DNA of 64,000 bases, taken from Fulvia fulva. Taxonomy: Eukaryota > Ascomycota > Dothideomycetes > Mycosphaerellales > Mycosphaerellaceae. The notes beneath the pieces were generated by a model. That model was not told where the DNA came from. It saw only the letters and a program-made list of their open reading frames with translations, and made no database searches. A program made the position numbers and the translations under genes. Of this stretch, positions 1-11,671 are shown one piece after another; the stretch's first letter is position 1; every line of letters begins with the position of its first letter. The DNA lies in the NCBI RefSeq assembly GCF_020509005.1, contig NC_063023.1:1488001-1552000 (forward strand), in the 5' to 3' direction.

Positions 1-3000
1 CGGCGATGTAGTCTCGCATGTAGTCGATGCAAGTCTGGCCAGCTTGGCCGGGTTGGAAGGTGAGGAATTCGTTGTCGGCGCAGGTGACGGCGGTGTTGGC
101 GATGCCGGTGGCGAGGAAGCCGCCGACGAGGTAGGTGAAGGGGGAGATGCGGTACATGAAGATCCTGTGGAGATGTTAGTCATGACTGTAAAGAATGTGT
201 CAAATGTTGGGATTGACTTACCAGAACCCAGGCAGACTCTCTGGTGTCGCGAGGACACCACAGAAGATGAGGCAGAGGGTGAACATCAAGTTGGCGATGT
301 TACCACCTGTCTCCGCACTGTCCATGCCGGCGATGATCATGTTCGTGAATGAGGAGGTGAAGAGCAGGAACTCCAGCATGAAGAGGAAGAACAGCGCTCC
401 TCGCTCATGTGTGGCGCCAGTCGAGGCTGCATTGTTGTAGAGGCCGACAGGGTAGTAGTAGCAGAAGAACATAATTACCGCCATGAGCGCATTCCACGGC
501 AGTTCAACCGCAATGTTGCTGATCATGAACGACTGCCAGCTGTACGTCTTCGACGGTCGCTCACGAACCTCGTAGAGTGCACGTTGCGTAACGAAGTGCG
601 GCATTATCTGCTGGACGAGCTGGCCGAAGATGGTGAAAGTCATGAAGATTGAGAACATTTGGTTCTGGAGACCTTGGTGCGTGACTGGTGCGTTGTAGAA
701 GATGAAGCCGATGAAGAGGGCCGAGAAGAGACAGAGCGCGGTCTTCGAGTAGATGTAGGAGGGTGTTCGCCAGTATTGTTGGAAGACACGGATCGTGACT
801 TGCATGAGTTGCTCGCCGAATGGTGCGGCGAATTCGCGGTAGCTTTCGGCGTCGTTCTCGTTCGAAGATGGCTCGGTCTGCTTGGGTCGCTCGCTTGCGA
901 GGTAAGCTAGGTGTTCCTGGACTTCTCTGTACTCTGGGCTGTTGCGCCACACTTGGTGCCAGTCGATGTCGGTGGTGGTACCGGGCGCAGCGCCAATGAC
1001 TTCAAGCATCCACTCTGCTGGGTTGGCATCAGCAGGACACTTGTGTCCACCATTGCGCTCGAAGTAAGCGGACAGGATGTGCGAGTTCTCGCCAACGTCG
1101 CCAAAGTAGACGGTGCGACCACCCTTCGCAAGGAAGAGCAAGCGGTCGAAGCGTTGGAACAACATGGCCGAAGGCTGGTGAATAGTGCACAGAATTGCTT
1201 GACCGGAGTTCTTGAGCTTCTCCATCAGATCGCAAATGGCCCAAGATGTTTGAGAGTCGAGACCGGATGTTGGCTCGTCAAGGAACAGAAGCAATTCTGG
1301 CTTGGCCGCAAGCTCAACACCAATGGTGAGACGCTTTCGCTGCTCGACGTTGAGACCTTCACCGGGCACACCGACAACTGCATCGGCGTATTCCTCCATG
1401 TCCAGGAGCTTGATTACTTCGTTGACGTATTCGAGCTTTGCGGCCTTGGGTGTAGACTTGGGCTGACGCAGCAGTGCGCTGAAGTTCAACGCCTCACGAA
1501 CAGTCGAAGTCTGAAGATGCAGATCCTGTTGTTGCACATATCCGGTCTTTCGCTGGAACGAGGAATCACGTTGGCGGCCATCAACGAGCATGTCGCCAGA
1601 AATGACACCCATGGTGACGCGAGTAGCCAGCACGTCCAAAAGTGTCGTCTTACCGGCACCAGAAACACCCATGAGTGCTGTCAAAGTGCCTGGTTTGACC
1701 CAGCCGTCGACGTGATCCAAAATGCGACGCTCCTCACTCTTGATCTTGATGTCGTAGCAGACATCCTTCCAGCTGAATATGGCAGTCTGCTTAAGGATGA
1801 TGTCGGTAGCCTCGGTGTAGCTTTGTTGCTTCTCGAGAGCATTCGAATCGTTGCGACCAGCATCGGCAGTCTCCTCGTCATTCTTCTTCTCCTTGAGGGC
1901 ACGTGGGATGTGGCCTTTCTGGAAGAGAAGGACTTCACCCTTGGACTTCTTGGCGCTGATGAACTCCGTAGCGGCGAGGTATGTGCACATGAGGAAGATC
2001 ATGAATGCGATGATGATACCGACGTTCCTCCACTTGTGACCTGGGTAGTAGCTGTATGCAGACTCAATGTAGTTGGTGCCCTCCACGTAAGACAATCCTG
2101 CCTGCGATCCAACAGCCGAGCACACCTGAGACTGGTTGTCCAGCGTGCCATAGGTTGGTACACGTGCACTGCATTCGTAGTCCTGGCCAGAAAATTCGTT
2201 GATCATTAGTGACTCGAATCCATATGCAACTGGGTCGAGGTAGTTGATCCACCTGCACCAGCCGAGCATGTAATCTGTCGGGATGGCGAAACCGGTAAAG
2301 ATCACGATAGCCAGAATGAGGATTGCTGCGGGCGCCATGGCTTGCGACAGGGTTCTCGACGTAGCGGCGATGGTCCGAAAGAACATACTCATCGTCAAGG
2401 TAGTCAGGAAACTGACGAACAGGAAGAAGAAGAATACTCCGGGCTCACGGCGAAGGTTGACCATGAAGTACAGCGTGATGTTGAAGATGATGGCGTTGGC
2501 GATCTTGTACGGCATGTCCGTCAGCATAGATGCGAAAGCTTCTGCAGATGGATGATACAGCGCATAGCGGGAGTGCTTCTCGACGATGGGTCGCTGGGCG
2601 TAAAGTGTGAGAATCTCCAATGCGGAACCGAAGGCGTTGATCAAGACAGCGAAGAAGAGTACCGCACCGCGTTGGAAGAACGAGTTGGTGTCATTCTGGA
2701 GGTTGAAGAAGACGGAGCCGAGGATGAGAGCCATTGCGAAGTTGCCGAAGAGTTGTGTGTAAGTGAGTTCTGGATCTCCAACCAGACGGCGGAAGCCACG
2801 CCAGAGACATAGTTGGACCTGCTGTACGTAGGAAAGCGTGTATGGCGACTTCAGCCGCTGACCCTTGCCTTGCTGTGCCTTTCGGCTGGCGACGAATTGC
2901 TGGTAGGCCTCGCCTTCGAAGGGATACCGCTTGTCGTAGGCCTCGATGTCCTGGATCAGTTGCTTCCGCTCTGGGCTGTTCTTCCATCGTGCCGCGAATT

Positions 3001-4501
3001 CGTCCGGTGTGCGTGGCACTTTGTCTTCGTAGCCCTGGCGGACGACACGCTCCTGCGAGGATGTCATGGAGGTGAGGAAGTCGGCAGTAGTTTGTCGACC
3101 TGGGCATACGAAACCCATCTCCTCGAAATAAGCACGAGCCTCGTCTGTTCGGCCGAAGAAGATTTGACGACCCTCATACAGCACGATCGCCTTGTCGAAC
3201 TGCTCGTATGCTTGCTGTGGTGCCTGGTAGATTGCGACAAGCGCACAGCATCCTGCAAGCTCGGCACTTAAGCGGACAGTCTTACAGAATTCGATGGCGT
3301 TGGCAGAGTCGAGACCACGAGTAGAGTTGTCCCATGCCTGGATCGGTGCACCGCTAAGTGCTGCTTCGGCGATGGAGACACGCTTTCTCTCACCACCAGA
3401 GACACCACGTACGAAGTCGTTTCCGACTCGCGTGTTGATAGTGTGACTGATACCGAATGTAGCCATGACCACATCTCGTAGATGCTCAGCCCAGTGGTGC
3501 TTGCTCACTCCACCGGGAGGTGTTCTCGGTGCTCGTGCTCGTGCAGCGAACGTCAGGGTATCGCCGACAGTCAGCATGGGAAAGTGCACGTCGACTTCGG
3601 CAGTGTAGATCGCTTCACCCCGGAAGTACTTGTGCATGTGCTTCGCTGGGATACCCTGGTAGTTGAGATGTGACTTCTCGTCAACCTCAAATCCATGGAT
3701 CTCTCCAGTGATGGTCTTGAGGAAAGTGGAACAACCAGATCCAGGCGGGCCCAGAACTACCAACATCTCTCCGCTTTCGACGAGGCCATCGAAGTCGCGC
3801 AGAATGTCGATTCTCCTTGGCTTCGCCATGCCCAGTGCTTTCTTGACAAGACCAAATGCCTCAAGCCAGACGTTGCCGACATCCTTCTGGTAATCGGTTG
3901 CTGCACCGAAACCATGTGCACTGAGGCCGCGGAATGCAACACCGCCGGTTCTCGAAGGTGTTGTACCGTCCTCCTTGTTCATCTTGATCATACTCTTCAC
4001 CCATGTCCTTGCTCTGAACTTGTCCGAGCTGGGATCCAGCTCGGATCCTTCTTCTGCTGTGAAAGGATTCGACGGTACTGCGCTCCACGTCGATTGCTGG
4101 GTCAAGGATCGTGCAAGAGTGGCGATTTGGCGATCTGACTTGGTTTGCGACTCCTCGTCTGATTCAAACTTCTTCTCCGGGGTAGCGTCCTCGTAGGGTT
4201 CGAGACCTTGCTTTTCGACATCTCGTTGGTCCACATTGCGTTCGTACGTCGGGTCGCCACTTTGGATGTGTTCTGAGGGTTTCCGGCCGACACCAGGTCG
4301 CTGTGCTGTGCTGGCGGAGGATCGTCTTCGTCCTCCAAACTTGGCGAAGCTGGGCCTTCGTTCTGTCGAATGCATCGCTCCCTCGGGATCTTGGTCTGTC
4401 ACGCTGGAGCGTCGAATGAATCCAGTAGCGGCATTGCCAGCACCAGAGTTCTCTGCTGTGCGGTCATAGTTGCCGAAGGCAAAGTTGCCCACGAGGGACA
4501 T
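1..4501 (-). CDS. PDR-type ABC-G multidrug transporter (3' end beyond window)
   Basis: Full-size pleiotropic drug resistance transporter, expected to export drugs or lipids at the plasma membrane by ATP hydrolysis. Exon 1 runs from the ATG at 4501 to 222. A 57 bp intron (221-165, GTAAGT...CAG) follows, and the second exon leaves the window at base 1. The order is NBD1-TMD1-NBD2-TMD2. NBD1 has the Cys-containing Walker [10 protein letters not shown] (about residue 250) and signature [10 protein letters not shown] (about 370). NBD2 has the canonical GVSGAGKTT (about 945) and the degenerate signature NVEQRKR. This NBD asymmetry is normal for the fungal PDR family. The first 150 residues are Ser/Arg-rich and probably cytosolic. 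Substrate cannot be inferred. The family assignment is sure; only the C-terminus is missing. Confidence 0.95.
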
Positions 4502-5920
4502 GGTGCCCTCTTGTGATGGCTTCTTGCTTCAGCCGAGGTGAGGCGTTCGTCCGGCGGTGGTGTACAAGCTGAGCTGTCCCGGCCGCTGTCTATTAGGGGC
4601 AAAAGCAAAGAAGCATAGAGTCAGGCAACAACAAACAGCCCTACCGCGATCAAAAAGGAAGTCGAGCAGCATTTATTGAGCCCGTGACATGTGCCACGCG
4701 CTACGACAAGAATGCATAAAGGCAGCATTCCGAATTCCGGTAGGGACAGGAAGACACAACAATGACGGCGCAAGTTGCAGCTAGTGGGTCCAAGGCAGAG
4801 GCAGATGCTGTGATGTGAGTGGCTGGGAAAGAGAATAGGGCAAGGATAGATCAGCTTCCGGTGCCAAGTACATGTACGAGGCAGATGCGATGATGGATCA
4901 TGCGAAAGCGCTCCCGGCAAAGTGGGACACGGGACGGCGACCGCGTGCAGCTGCTTTATGCACGACAGGGGCTGTGATTTGTATAGTGTATGTAGCCGGT
5001 GGTATCGTTCGATGTTTCCGCCCACAGTATATTGTAGCGTAGCCGACCGAGACCTCGGCTAGTCTAGTTCTACGGCTGCGGCTTTGCCGCCTGTACAGTA
5101 TCCCTGCAACCTGCAAAGATCTAGGTACCGAACCCCAGTTATGCAAAGTTTATGCGCATAAATTGACGGCAATCCTCTACTTCGTCTGCCCGTCGTGCCG
5201 TGCTTGGAAACTCGTGGCAAACTTGCGCCAGTGGGAACGTCTGTGGAGCTTTTCGACTTCTCGAAGAGGCAGCTTTGCGTGCTTTGTAACTTCTCCAACA
5301 CGCCATTCAGGGGTCGCGATCCACGCACGCGATAGCCATGCCACGTTTGCATGCCTGCGCTGTGCATCTGTGGATCTCCTAGTACCATCTCATGCAGCTT
5401 CGCATCAGCGGCGCGTTTGCCCAGAGACGACCTACAGCTTCCGCGAAACTTCTCGACAGACTGCGGCGTCATCGATAGGATTCTCGCATATGACTCAAAT
5501 GTCTCTTCCGGCCCATACCACAGGTGCAGAATGACTGCGGACATCAGCACAAATCCACTTCAGCTCAGTCCAGCAGGCGTTGTGTGAGCCAAGACGTGGC
5601 TGCTATATTACGGAGTGCATATTCGTACAGGTACGAGGTCACTACTGCGAACACGCACCATCGTAAGGGAACGAGATGCAGACAAAGCTAATCTCAGCGC
5701 ACTGACCGGGTCTCCACGCATAAAGTTCAGCACGCACGTGAGAAAGCTTACAGAGTTGTGCTAGCGTCCACGGCTTTATCCCTGCTGACACGAGTAGAAG
5801 GATCGCGAGGCACAGGCTATATCACAGCATTGGACAAACACGCAGCAAGTATGAAGATTTAGCAGTAACTTGCTCATTCGTTATACCTTGAGCATCCCCA
5901 CCCCTGATCGCAAGACACAA
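4502..5920. other. Intergenic, upstream of the ABC transporter
   Basis: No gene is recognised here. Short ORFs occur on both strands, the longest 163 codons on the minus strand (5059-5550), but they have low-complexity or shadow-like composition and no motif. The stretch presumably contains the promoter of the ABC transporter, which reads leftwards from 4501. Confidence 0.5.
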
Positions 5921-6526
5921 TCAACGCCAACCACACATCTTCTGCATAAACCTCTTCAACGGCGTCCTTGAGAGCGTCCGACGTGCCTCCTTGCTCCAAT
6001 CGTTCAAAATCTCCACCGGCTGAGGCACTACGCTCCAGTCCATGAACGACACCGAAATATGGTCCTCCAAGCCACCGCTTGGTAACAACTCCAGCTCGCA
6101 CTCCTCTTCTACCTCCACATTAGACAAGAGACCCTCCTTGATGTGTACAGCGGTCATCCAGTATCTGCACATGTGCGGCATACAGTGATCTTCGCCGCGC
6201 AGAATCACAATCTTTCTGATGCTTTGAACATCCTTGTGGCTGATAAGATCCAGTAAAGCGGTGGTCTCCCCGGACACTTGCGGCTCGAACTTTCGCATCG
6301 CCCTCCTGCAGCGTTTCTGGTACTGGTCCACGGGCTCCGTACACAGGCAGAAGACATTGTTCTCGAAGAAGTAGCGCCGTGCTGCAGTGGACACCTGAGC
6401 GAGCGGAGGCGTTGGCAAAGACCTGATGGCAGCCTCTCGGTGGAGGCAAATACGGTGCATACCGTCAGTAATCCAATTCTGCAGTTCCGGGGGTAGGTCC
6501 AGCATCCTGAACGGTCTTCTCGCCAC
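5921..6526 (-). CDS. DLPxELR (F-box-like) family protein
   Basis: Single-exon 201-residue protein. It begins with MARRPFRMLDLPPELQ, the short N-terminal motif of the lineage-expanded F-box-like proteins of dothideomycetes, in which RFLDLPPELRxxIY recalls the first helix of an F-box. The motif is followed by a variable, Cys/Arg-rich body. A role as substrate receptor of an SCF ubiquitin ligase is possible but not shown; no leucine-rich or WD repeats are visible. It is one of six members of this motif family in the window and lies alone between the ABC gene and a broken relative at 7593. The start is supported by the motif lying right at the N-terminus. Confidence 0.65.
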   Translation of the reverse strand: MARRPFRMLDLPPELQNWITDGMHRICLHREAAIRSLPTPPLAQVSTAARRYFFENNVFCLCTEPVDQYQKRCRRAMRKFEPQVSGETTALLDLISHKDVQSIRKIVILRGEDHCMPHMCRYWMTAVHIKEGLLSNVEVEEECELELLPSGGLEDHISVSFMDWSVVPQPVEILNDWSKEARRTLSRTPLKRFMQKMCGWR

Positions 6527-7592
6527 CTGAAAACCTCTAGTACTCTTGGTCTAGCCCTCGAGCTGCTGGTCCATCTGTTCATTCGACAAGACGACTGGTG
6601 GGAACAGCCTATGAGCGGGTTTTCGCACCATCGCTTCTGTCATTGACTCATTCTGATCCTTTGCCCTTGCGAATGGATTCCGCCTTGGTCCAACTGGTGG
6701 TGTCCATGTTCTTCCCCAAATCTTGTATGTTGGAATGTCGACAAGTCAGATGGTTCCACGGAGAGGGGAACCACGGAAGATATACGTCTGAAAGTAGTGA
6801 ATAAGTGCGTAGTAGGTGTCGTTGTTTGGTACTTCAAACCAATTTTCCCTTGAAGTGTGGGCGACCTTCACTGATGGAGGTGAGTCCAAAGTTAGATCAA
6901 CAGCAGCGATATAAGGAGCTATTCACATATAGTCTCATCATCTTTGACTCTTTTCGGCCTCAAGGGTACATCTTGACCCACCATTTCGGGTTGGCAGCAC
7001 TTGCAACCACGGTCCAGTAAGGGTACCAGACCAGTATCACAATGGACTCAGCAAGTCCTGCTAGAGATGTGTCTCGACGCGAGACGGGAACGCTGAAGCT
7101 TCCAAAAAGTAGATGGCAGGTACTGAGCGTAGCGCGGTAGCAAATGATCCCACGTCGAATTTGGTCTTGCGTCGTTAAGCGACTTGTCACCCTGGAACCG
7201 AAGGCTAGCGGTAGCGCTCACTATCAACTGCATATTTCGTAATGTAGGCAGATTGCCGGCAGCCTCAATCGCAGACGTTCGGAGACGACTGCTCCTCGGA
7301 CCCCTTCGCTAGTCGTAGTAGGTTTCATATCAGGGCAAGATGGAAAGATGGATGCTCAACCCGCACTCAGGCTATAGTCGCATGCTCGTGTGTGACATCG
7401 GCTAATGGGTGGATTAGAGGCACGGCTTGATAGTGAATGAACTGTTCGGAGCCATTTTTGAGCGTCGAAGCAGCGTCGCATGTGCCGCCAAGCAATCAAG
7501 CTTCCCAAATCCTTCTAAGAGCACTTCCGTTCTCTTGTCTCGAAACCACCAGGAGAACAACAACAACGCCAAGCCCACGCATTTCAAGAATC
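6527..7592. other. Intergenic, nothing recognised
   Basis: Only short overlapping ORFs without recognisable motifs. It would hold the promoter of the minus-strand F-box-like gene ending at 6526 and the 5' region of the broken relative at 7593. Confidence 0.45.
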
Positions 7593-8051
7593 ATGGCAAG
7601 CAATATCTCCTCATCCCACTCGCCGTCGTCGCAAGACCAGCAACCATGATACCTCCTCAAGCTTCCCGTAGAACTACGCCTCAACATCTACGACGCAGTC
7701 TTCTCCCTCACGTCACTCAACCCTCTCGAGCCCCAACCTCGCCGTAACCTCTATCCAGACCTCCTCTACACTTGCACACAGATTCACTTCGAAGCCAACA
7801 AACCCTTCGACAAACAATGCGACAGGCTCCAAAAGAGCGCCAGGGTACCTCTCACTGAGGTCAGGAATCACATCAAGCAGGCGATCAAATATGACTCACT
7901 TTTCGGAGCCGGGCCAGAAGCTATGGAGCTGCTTGTTCTCAGACCTCGTCGATTTGAGACGGATGTAGCAGTCAGACGTATGGTTCATGCGGAATGGGAG
8001 AGGAGCTTTCGAGGCAGTATGGAGATATGGGACCGTGGCAGGGAGGGGTAG
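7593..8051 (+). pseudogene. DLPxELR-family gene interrupted by one in-frame TGA
   Basis: An ATG at 7593 opens a frame of 18 codons that ends in TGA at 7647-7649. The same frame then stays open for another 133 codons to a TAG at 8049-8051. Three codons after the TGA the frame reads LLKLPVELRLNIYDAVF, the family motif, followed by a plausible body (YTCTQIHFEANKPF). No splice donor or acceptor removes the TGA. The simplest reading is a nonsense change, for example CGA to TGA, just ahead of the conserved motif. An initiator downstream of the TGA would lose the motif. A sequencing error or readthrough cannot be excluded. Confidence 0.6.
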
Positions 8052-8477
8052 GGGGAGGCTGAAGTCGCTTCTCAGGAGCAAGAGTGGGAGCAGGAGAGGG
8101 ACTCTCCGTCGAAACAATTGAGGCAGAGCTCAGGGGAGGAAGGGAAAGAGCTCCCCCAAGTCGACGAGGAGATCACTTCTTCCCACCGAAGATGGTAGAA
8201 GAGGGACTGTCTCTTTATGTGACTGTAGAAGAATGCATTATCATTGTCAGCCAAGTGCAGGGTCATTGGGTAGTGGCTCGGACACATGTGGTTGCGAAGC
8301 AAGCGCTAAATCATAGTACGTACAGGCGCACTGTTTTGGCTGTTTTCAGGAATGCCTCCGCAGACAATTTCGTTTGCAGCGGCTGTGTAGTAGCATTTTC
8401 TATAATTCGCATCATCTACGCAACGAATCGCATGACCTTACGACTCACACGGCAAGCTACGGATGACCTGATCTTCC
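8052..8477. other. Intergenic, nothing recognised
   Basis: Short stretch between the broken F-box-like gene (+) and the 3' end of the permease (-). It presumably carries both 3' untranslated regions. No RNA gene or repeat was seen. Confidence 0.45.
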
Positions 8478-10451
8478 TTAGATGATACTCCGAATTCCAG
8501 CGATAGCATAATCCTTAATTCCCCTCTTCTTCTTCTCTTCCTGCATCTCATTGATACTAGTCCGTCTCTGATCCTCCGGAATTTCCACACCACTAATCAT
8601 AGTCCTCTGTCCCTCTCTCATGCCAGTGTAGATATCAATGTCCCTCGTCTTAATGTACAATGGGCGATGGTCGGGTCTCGCGAACCAGCTGTAGACCTTC
8701 CAGACCAGGTACAGGAACAGCGTGAGAGGCGCCGAGAGGAAGGCTTGGAAGAAGGCTTCTGCGTTGAGGTAGCCAGAAGGGGGTCCAACGGGGTAGAGCG
8801 CGACGTAGAACTGAGCGACTATGCAGAGGATGTTGATGATGAGGCAGACGTATGAGCCCCAGATGCCGAAGACGGCTTTGAAGGGCAGCTCCTCGAGGGT
8901 GTGGCCGTTGGCTTTCCTGTGGAATTGTTAGTCAATTTAGAGAGAGTGTGTGCAAATTGAGCGAACGACATACCAGGCTCTGCGAAATCGAATGTGAGCC
9001 AGCGCGATACTGCCATAGACGAAGAAGCCCGAGAGTCCAGCCAGAGACAGCAGCCAGTTGAAAATGACTCCACCATCCGGTGCCAGATTGATGAAAGCTA
9101 AGCAGCCAAACAGGAGCTGCAGGATGATCACAACGACTGGACGGCCCTTCTTGTCAACATATGCGAATAGCTGAGGACCCATACCTGCAATCATTGTCAG
9201 CAGTAATTTGCAAACGTAGGCAAGATTATACGCACCATTGGCAGCGAGAGCCTGGATCGTGCGAGTGGAGCCGAAAGTGCACGAGTTCGCAACACTCAGG
9301 ACTGCAATCAGGATGATAGCGTTGAAGATCGACGGCAGAGCCTTGACACGAGCCATCTGGATGGCGATGACGAATGGCGAGTGTCGCGAGTTAGATCCTT
9401 CGGCAGTGTAAAGATCATTCATCTCAGAAGGCACGATAAGACCGATCAGGAGAAGATTGACAATGTAGAACAGACCAATACGCCAGACAACTTGCTTGGA
9501 CGCTCGTGGAATTTCCTTCCTCGGGTTCATGGTCTCGGCAGCGGCCAGTCCAGTCAACTCAGTACCGTTGTAGGCGAAGGACGCCGTGACGAAAACCGTG
9601 CAAAAGCCGTGGAAACCGTTCAGGAATGCGTGGTAGGGTGCCGTCCTGCGCAAGAAAGATCAGTATCGTTCGCTTACGAGATGGAACAGCGGACTTACCA
9701 ATATCTACCACCAATGTAGCCTCTGTCATCAGTTGGGACACCACCGACGTTGACAATGATTCCGAAGATCATAAAACCAATGCAGGCGATGATCTTGAGC
9801 AGACTCAGAGCGAACTCGACCTCAGCGTAGCCCTTCACGCCGAAGAACTGGATGACGACCAAGGCAAGAAGCAAAGGCACGATCCAAGCCGAATTGTTGA
9901 TGCCTTCCGACCCTGGCCAGTAGTGAATAATGTTGCAAGCAGCGGAGATCTCAAATGGTAGAACGGTCAACCAATTTATCGCGTAGTCCCAGCCTACGGC
10001 GAAACCCCACGATGGGTCGATGAAGCGGCAAACGTACATGGTGAACGCGCCGTTCACAGGGTACATGACCGCCAATTCTGCCAATGCCTGCATCATGAGG
10101 TAGATCATAACACCGACAATGGAGAAGCCGATGAGGACTGCAGCAGGGCCACCAGTTTGGAAGGCACCGCCAGATCCGATGAAGAGACCAGCTCCAATGG
10201 CGCCACCACTGGAATTGCATGTCAGTATGGTGTCCGAGCGCGCGAGGCTCTTGTACTTACATGGCGATCATCTGCATGTGCCTGCCCTTCAGACTTCGGT
10301 GGAGCGCATTCTGGTCTTCGGTGACAATGGCCGTGTCATCGGGGTCGACGCTGAACTGCCCGCCGTGCATATGTTCGCCGATTGGTGCTGGGTGAGCATC
10401 AACGTGCTGGTTCTTCTCGCCAAACTCGGCGCTCTCTCTTGCGAGACTCAT
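8478..10451 (-). CDS. Amino-acid permease (APC superfamily, YAT/GAP type)
   Basis: Five exons (10451-10261, 10208-9699, 9645-9236, 9184-8974, 8916-8478) join in frame to a 586-residue protein. After a hydrophilic N-terminus come the TM1 motif IGGAIGAGLFIGSG, a TM series with CNIIHYWPG, and ASFAYNGTELTGLAAAE, all hallmarks of fungal plasma-membrane amino-acid/H+ symporters. TM segments run to LTLFLYLVW before a cytosolic tail. That tail contains a YIKTRDIDIYTG-like motif as in GAP1/DIP5-type permeases, which regulates endocytosis in yeast. All four introns are 52-59 bp with consensus ends. Substrate range cannot be told from sequence alone. No lesions are seen. Confidence 0.93.
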
Positions 10452-11671
10452 GTTCGCGACGGCGTGACAGGGTCAGGTCGAGTGAGGTCGGAAGCAGAGC
10501 AGCAGAGGACGGAGTTGAAGAAGATGAAGAAACAGCTTCCAGAAGGAAGGCGCGCGCGCTCGTGTAAATTGCCACGTGAGAAAAGCCAGCGGCCAAGGTC
10601 TTGATAAGGAAGGTCGGGTCGCTGGAGTGAAGCGTGCTTTTTAGCTTTGGGGGACACTTCTCTGCAACGTACCTGGGCAGTTCTAACTTCTTAGATCACA
10701 CAAGCTCAGTGCTTATCTAGCCGAGCATTCCATTGCAGGCTTGGTTGTTGGTGGTGTGAATGTCTTATTACACGTTCACGTCTCTATCTTCGTTAGCACC
10801 GGCGGTGAATGGAGTCACACTGACCTGTCGGCCATGCCGTAGACGTGTCAACAGCTCAGCCGCATCATCAAATTGCATTGTTGGTTATCGCCAGGTCATC
10901 GAGAGTGGTAGGCCCAGCCAGCGTGAACCATTGGCCGCGTACGATAAGGGATCCCTAGCGTGGCGTGAGCGACGCGATGAAGGTTTGGCTGCGCGAGCGG
11001 CCGCTTTGCAACTTCACTCGTGGAAGGATGTGCTGGTGTGCATGGGAGAAGCTGACTGAAGCATCACAAAGCCGTGCAACGCCCGTATGCAGTGATCGAG
11101 GTTAAAGTCACGCAACTTGCAAGTGTCCTGTCTACATGTATCAATGGAGAGAAAGATGCACTACCCCAGACGTTTGCGCATGTCATCTATCATCTGGTTC
11201 GGTGGGATGAAGGAAGGGACGTTTGTACCCTGGTCGCGTCCCTGAAGCGAAACGAAACGTTCTGGACGCCGGGGCAGCCTCGGTGCACTTTAGCTCAGAA
11301 GCTGGCCCGTGCCGCTGCCGCGCAAATGCTTGCATGGTGCTTGTGTGGCTTGACTGGTGGCTTGACTGGCTTCGACATCTTGGGATCGACCACCGATGTC
11401 ACATCGCTCGAACGCGCAATCCTTCCACTACCGCAGCACTGCATGGCAATTCCAACCAAGGGAACGACGGCATAGGCTCAGTGAACCCCTTTGCTGCAGG
11501 CACCGTAAGCAGCCACATCGTACACAAAGCCGTGCAATGTCGAGGCCAGGCAACTCGGCTGAAGAACACAGGATTGAGCGCCACCGATCGCTGAAGCTCA
11601 CAGACAGGGCCCTTGCCATCGGGTGTCTCCCTTCGCAGTCAGGGCAGCGTCGGTAAGCCTGCCTTGCTGCC
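10452..11671. other. Intergenic, promoter side of the permease
   Basis: A 1.2 kb stretch upstream of the permease ATG and beyond the 3' end of the carboxylesterase remnant. ORFs of 60-160 codons on the plus strand show no conserved motif and are taken as chance. Confidence 0.45.

Noticed and set aside
5059..5550. 163-codon minus-strand ORF
   Set aside because: No family motif, no splice-compatible neighbours, overlapping ORFs on the other strand; most likely chance.
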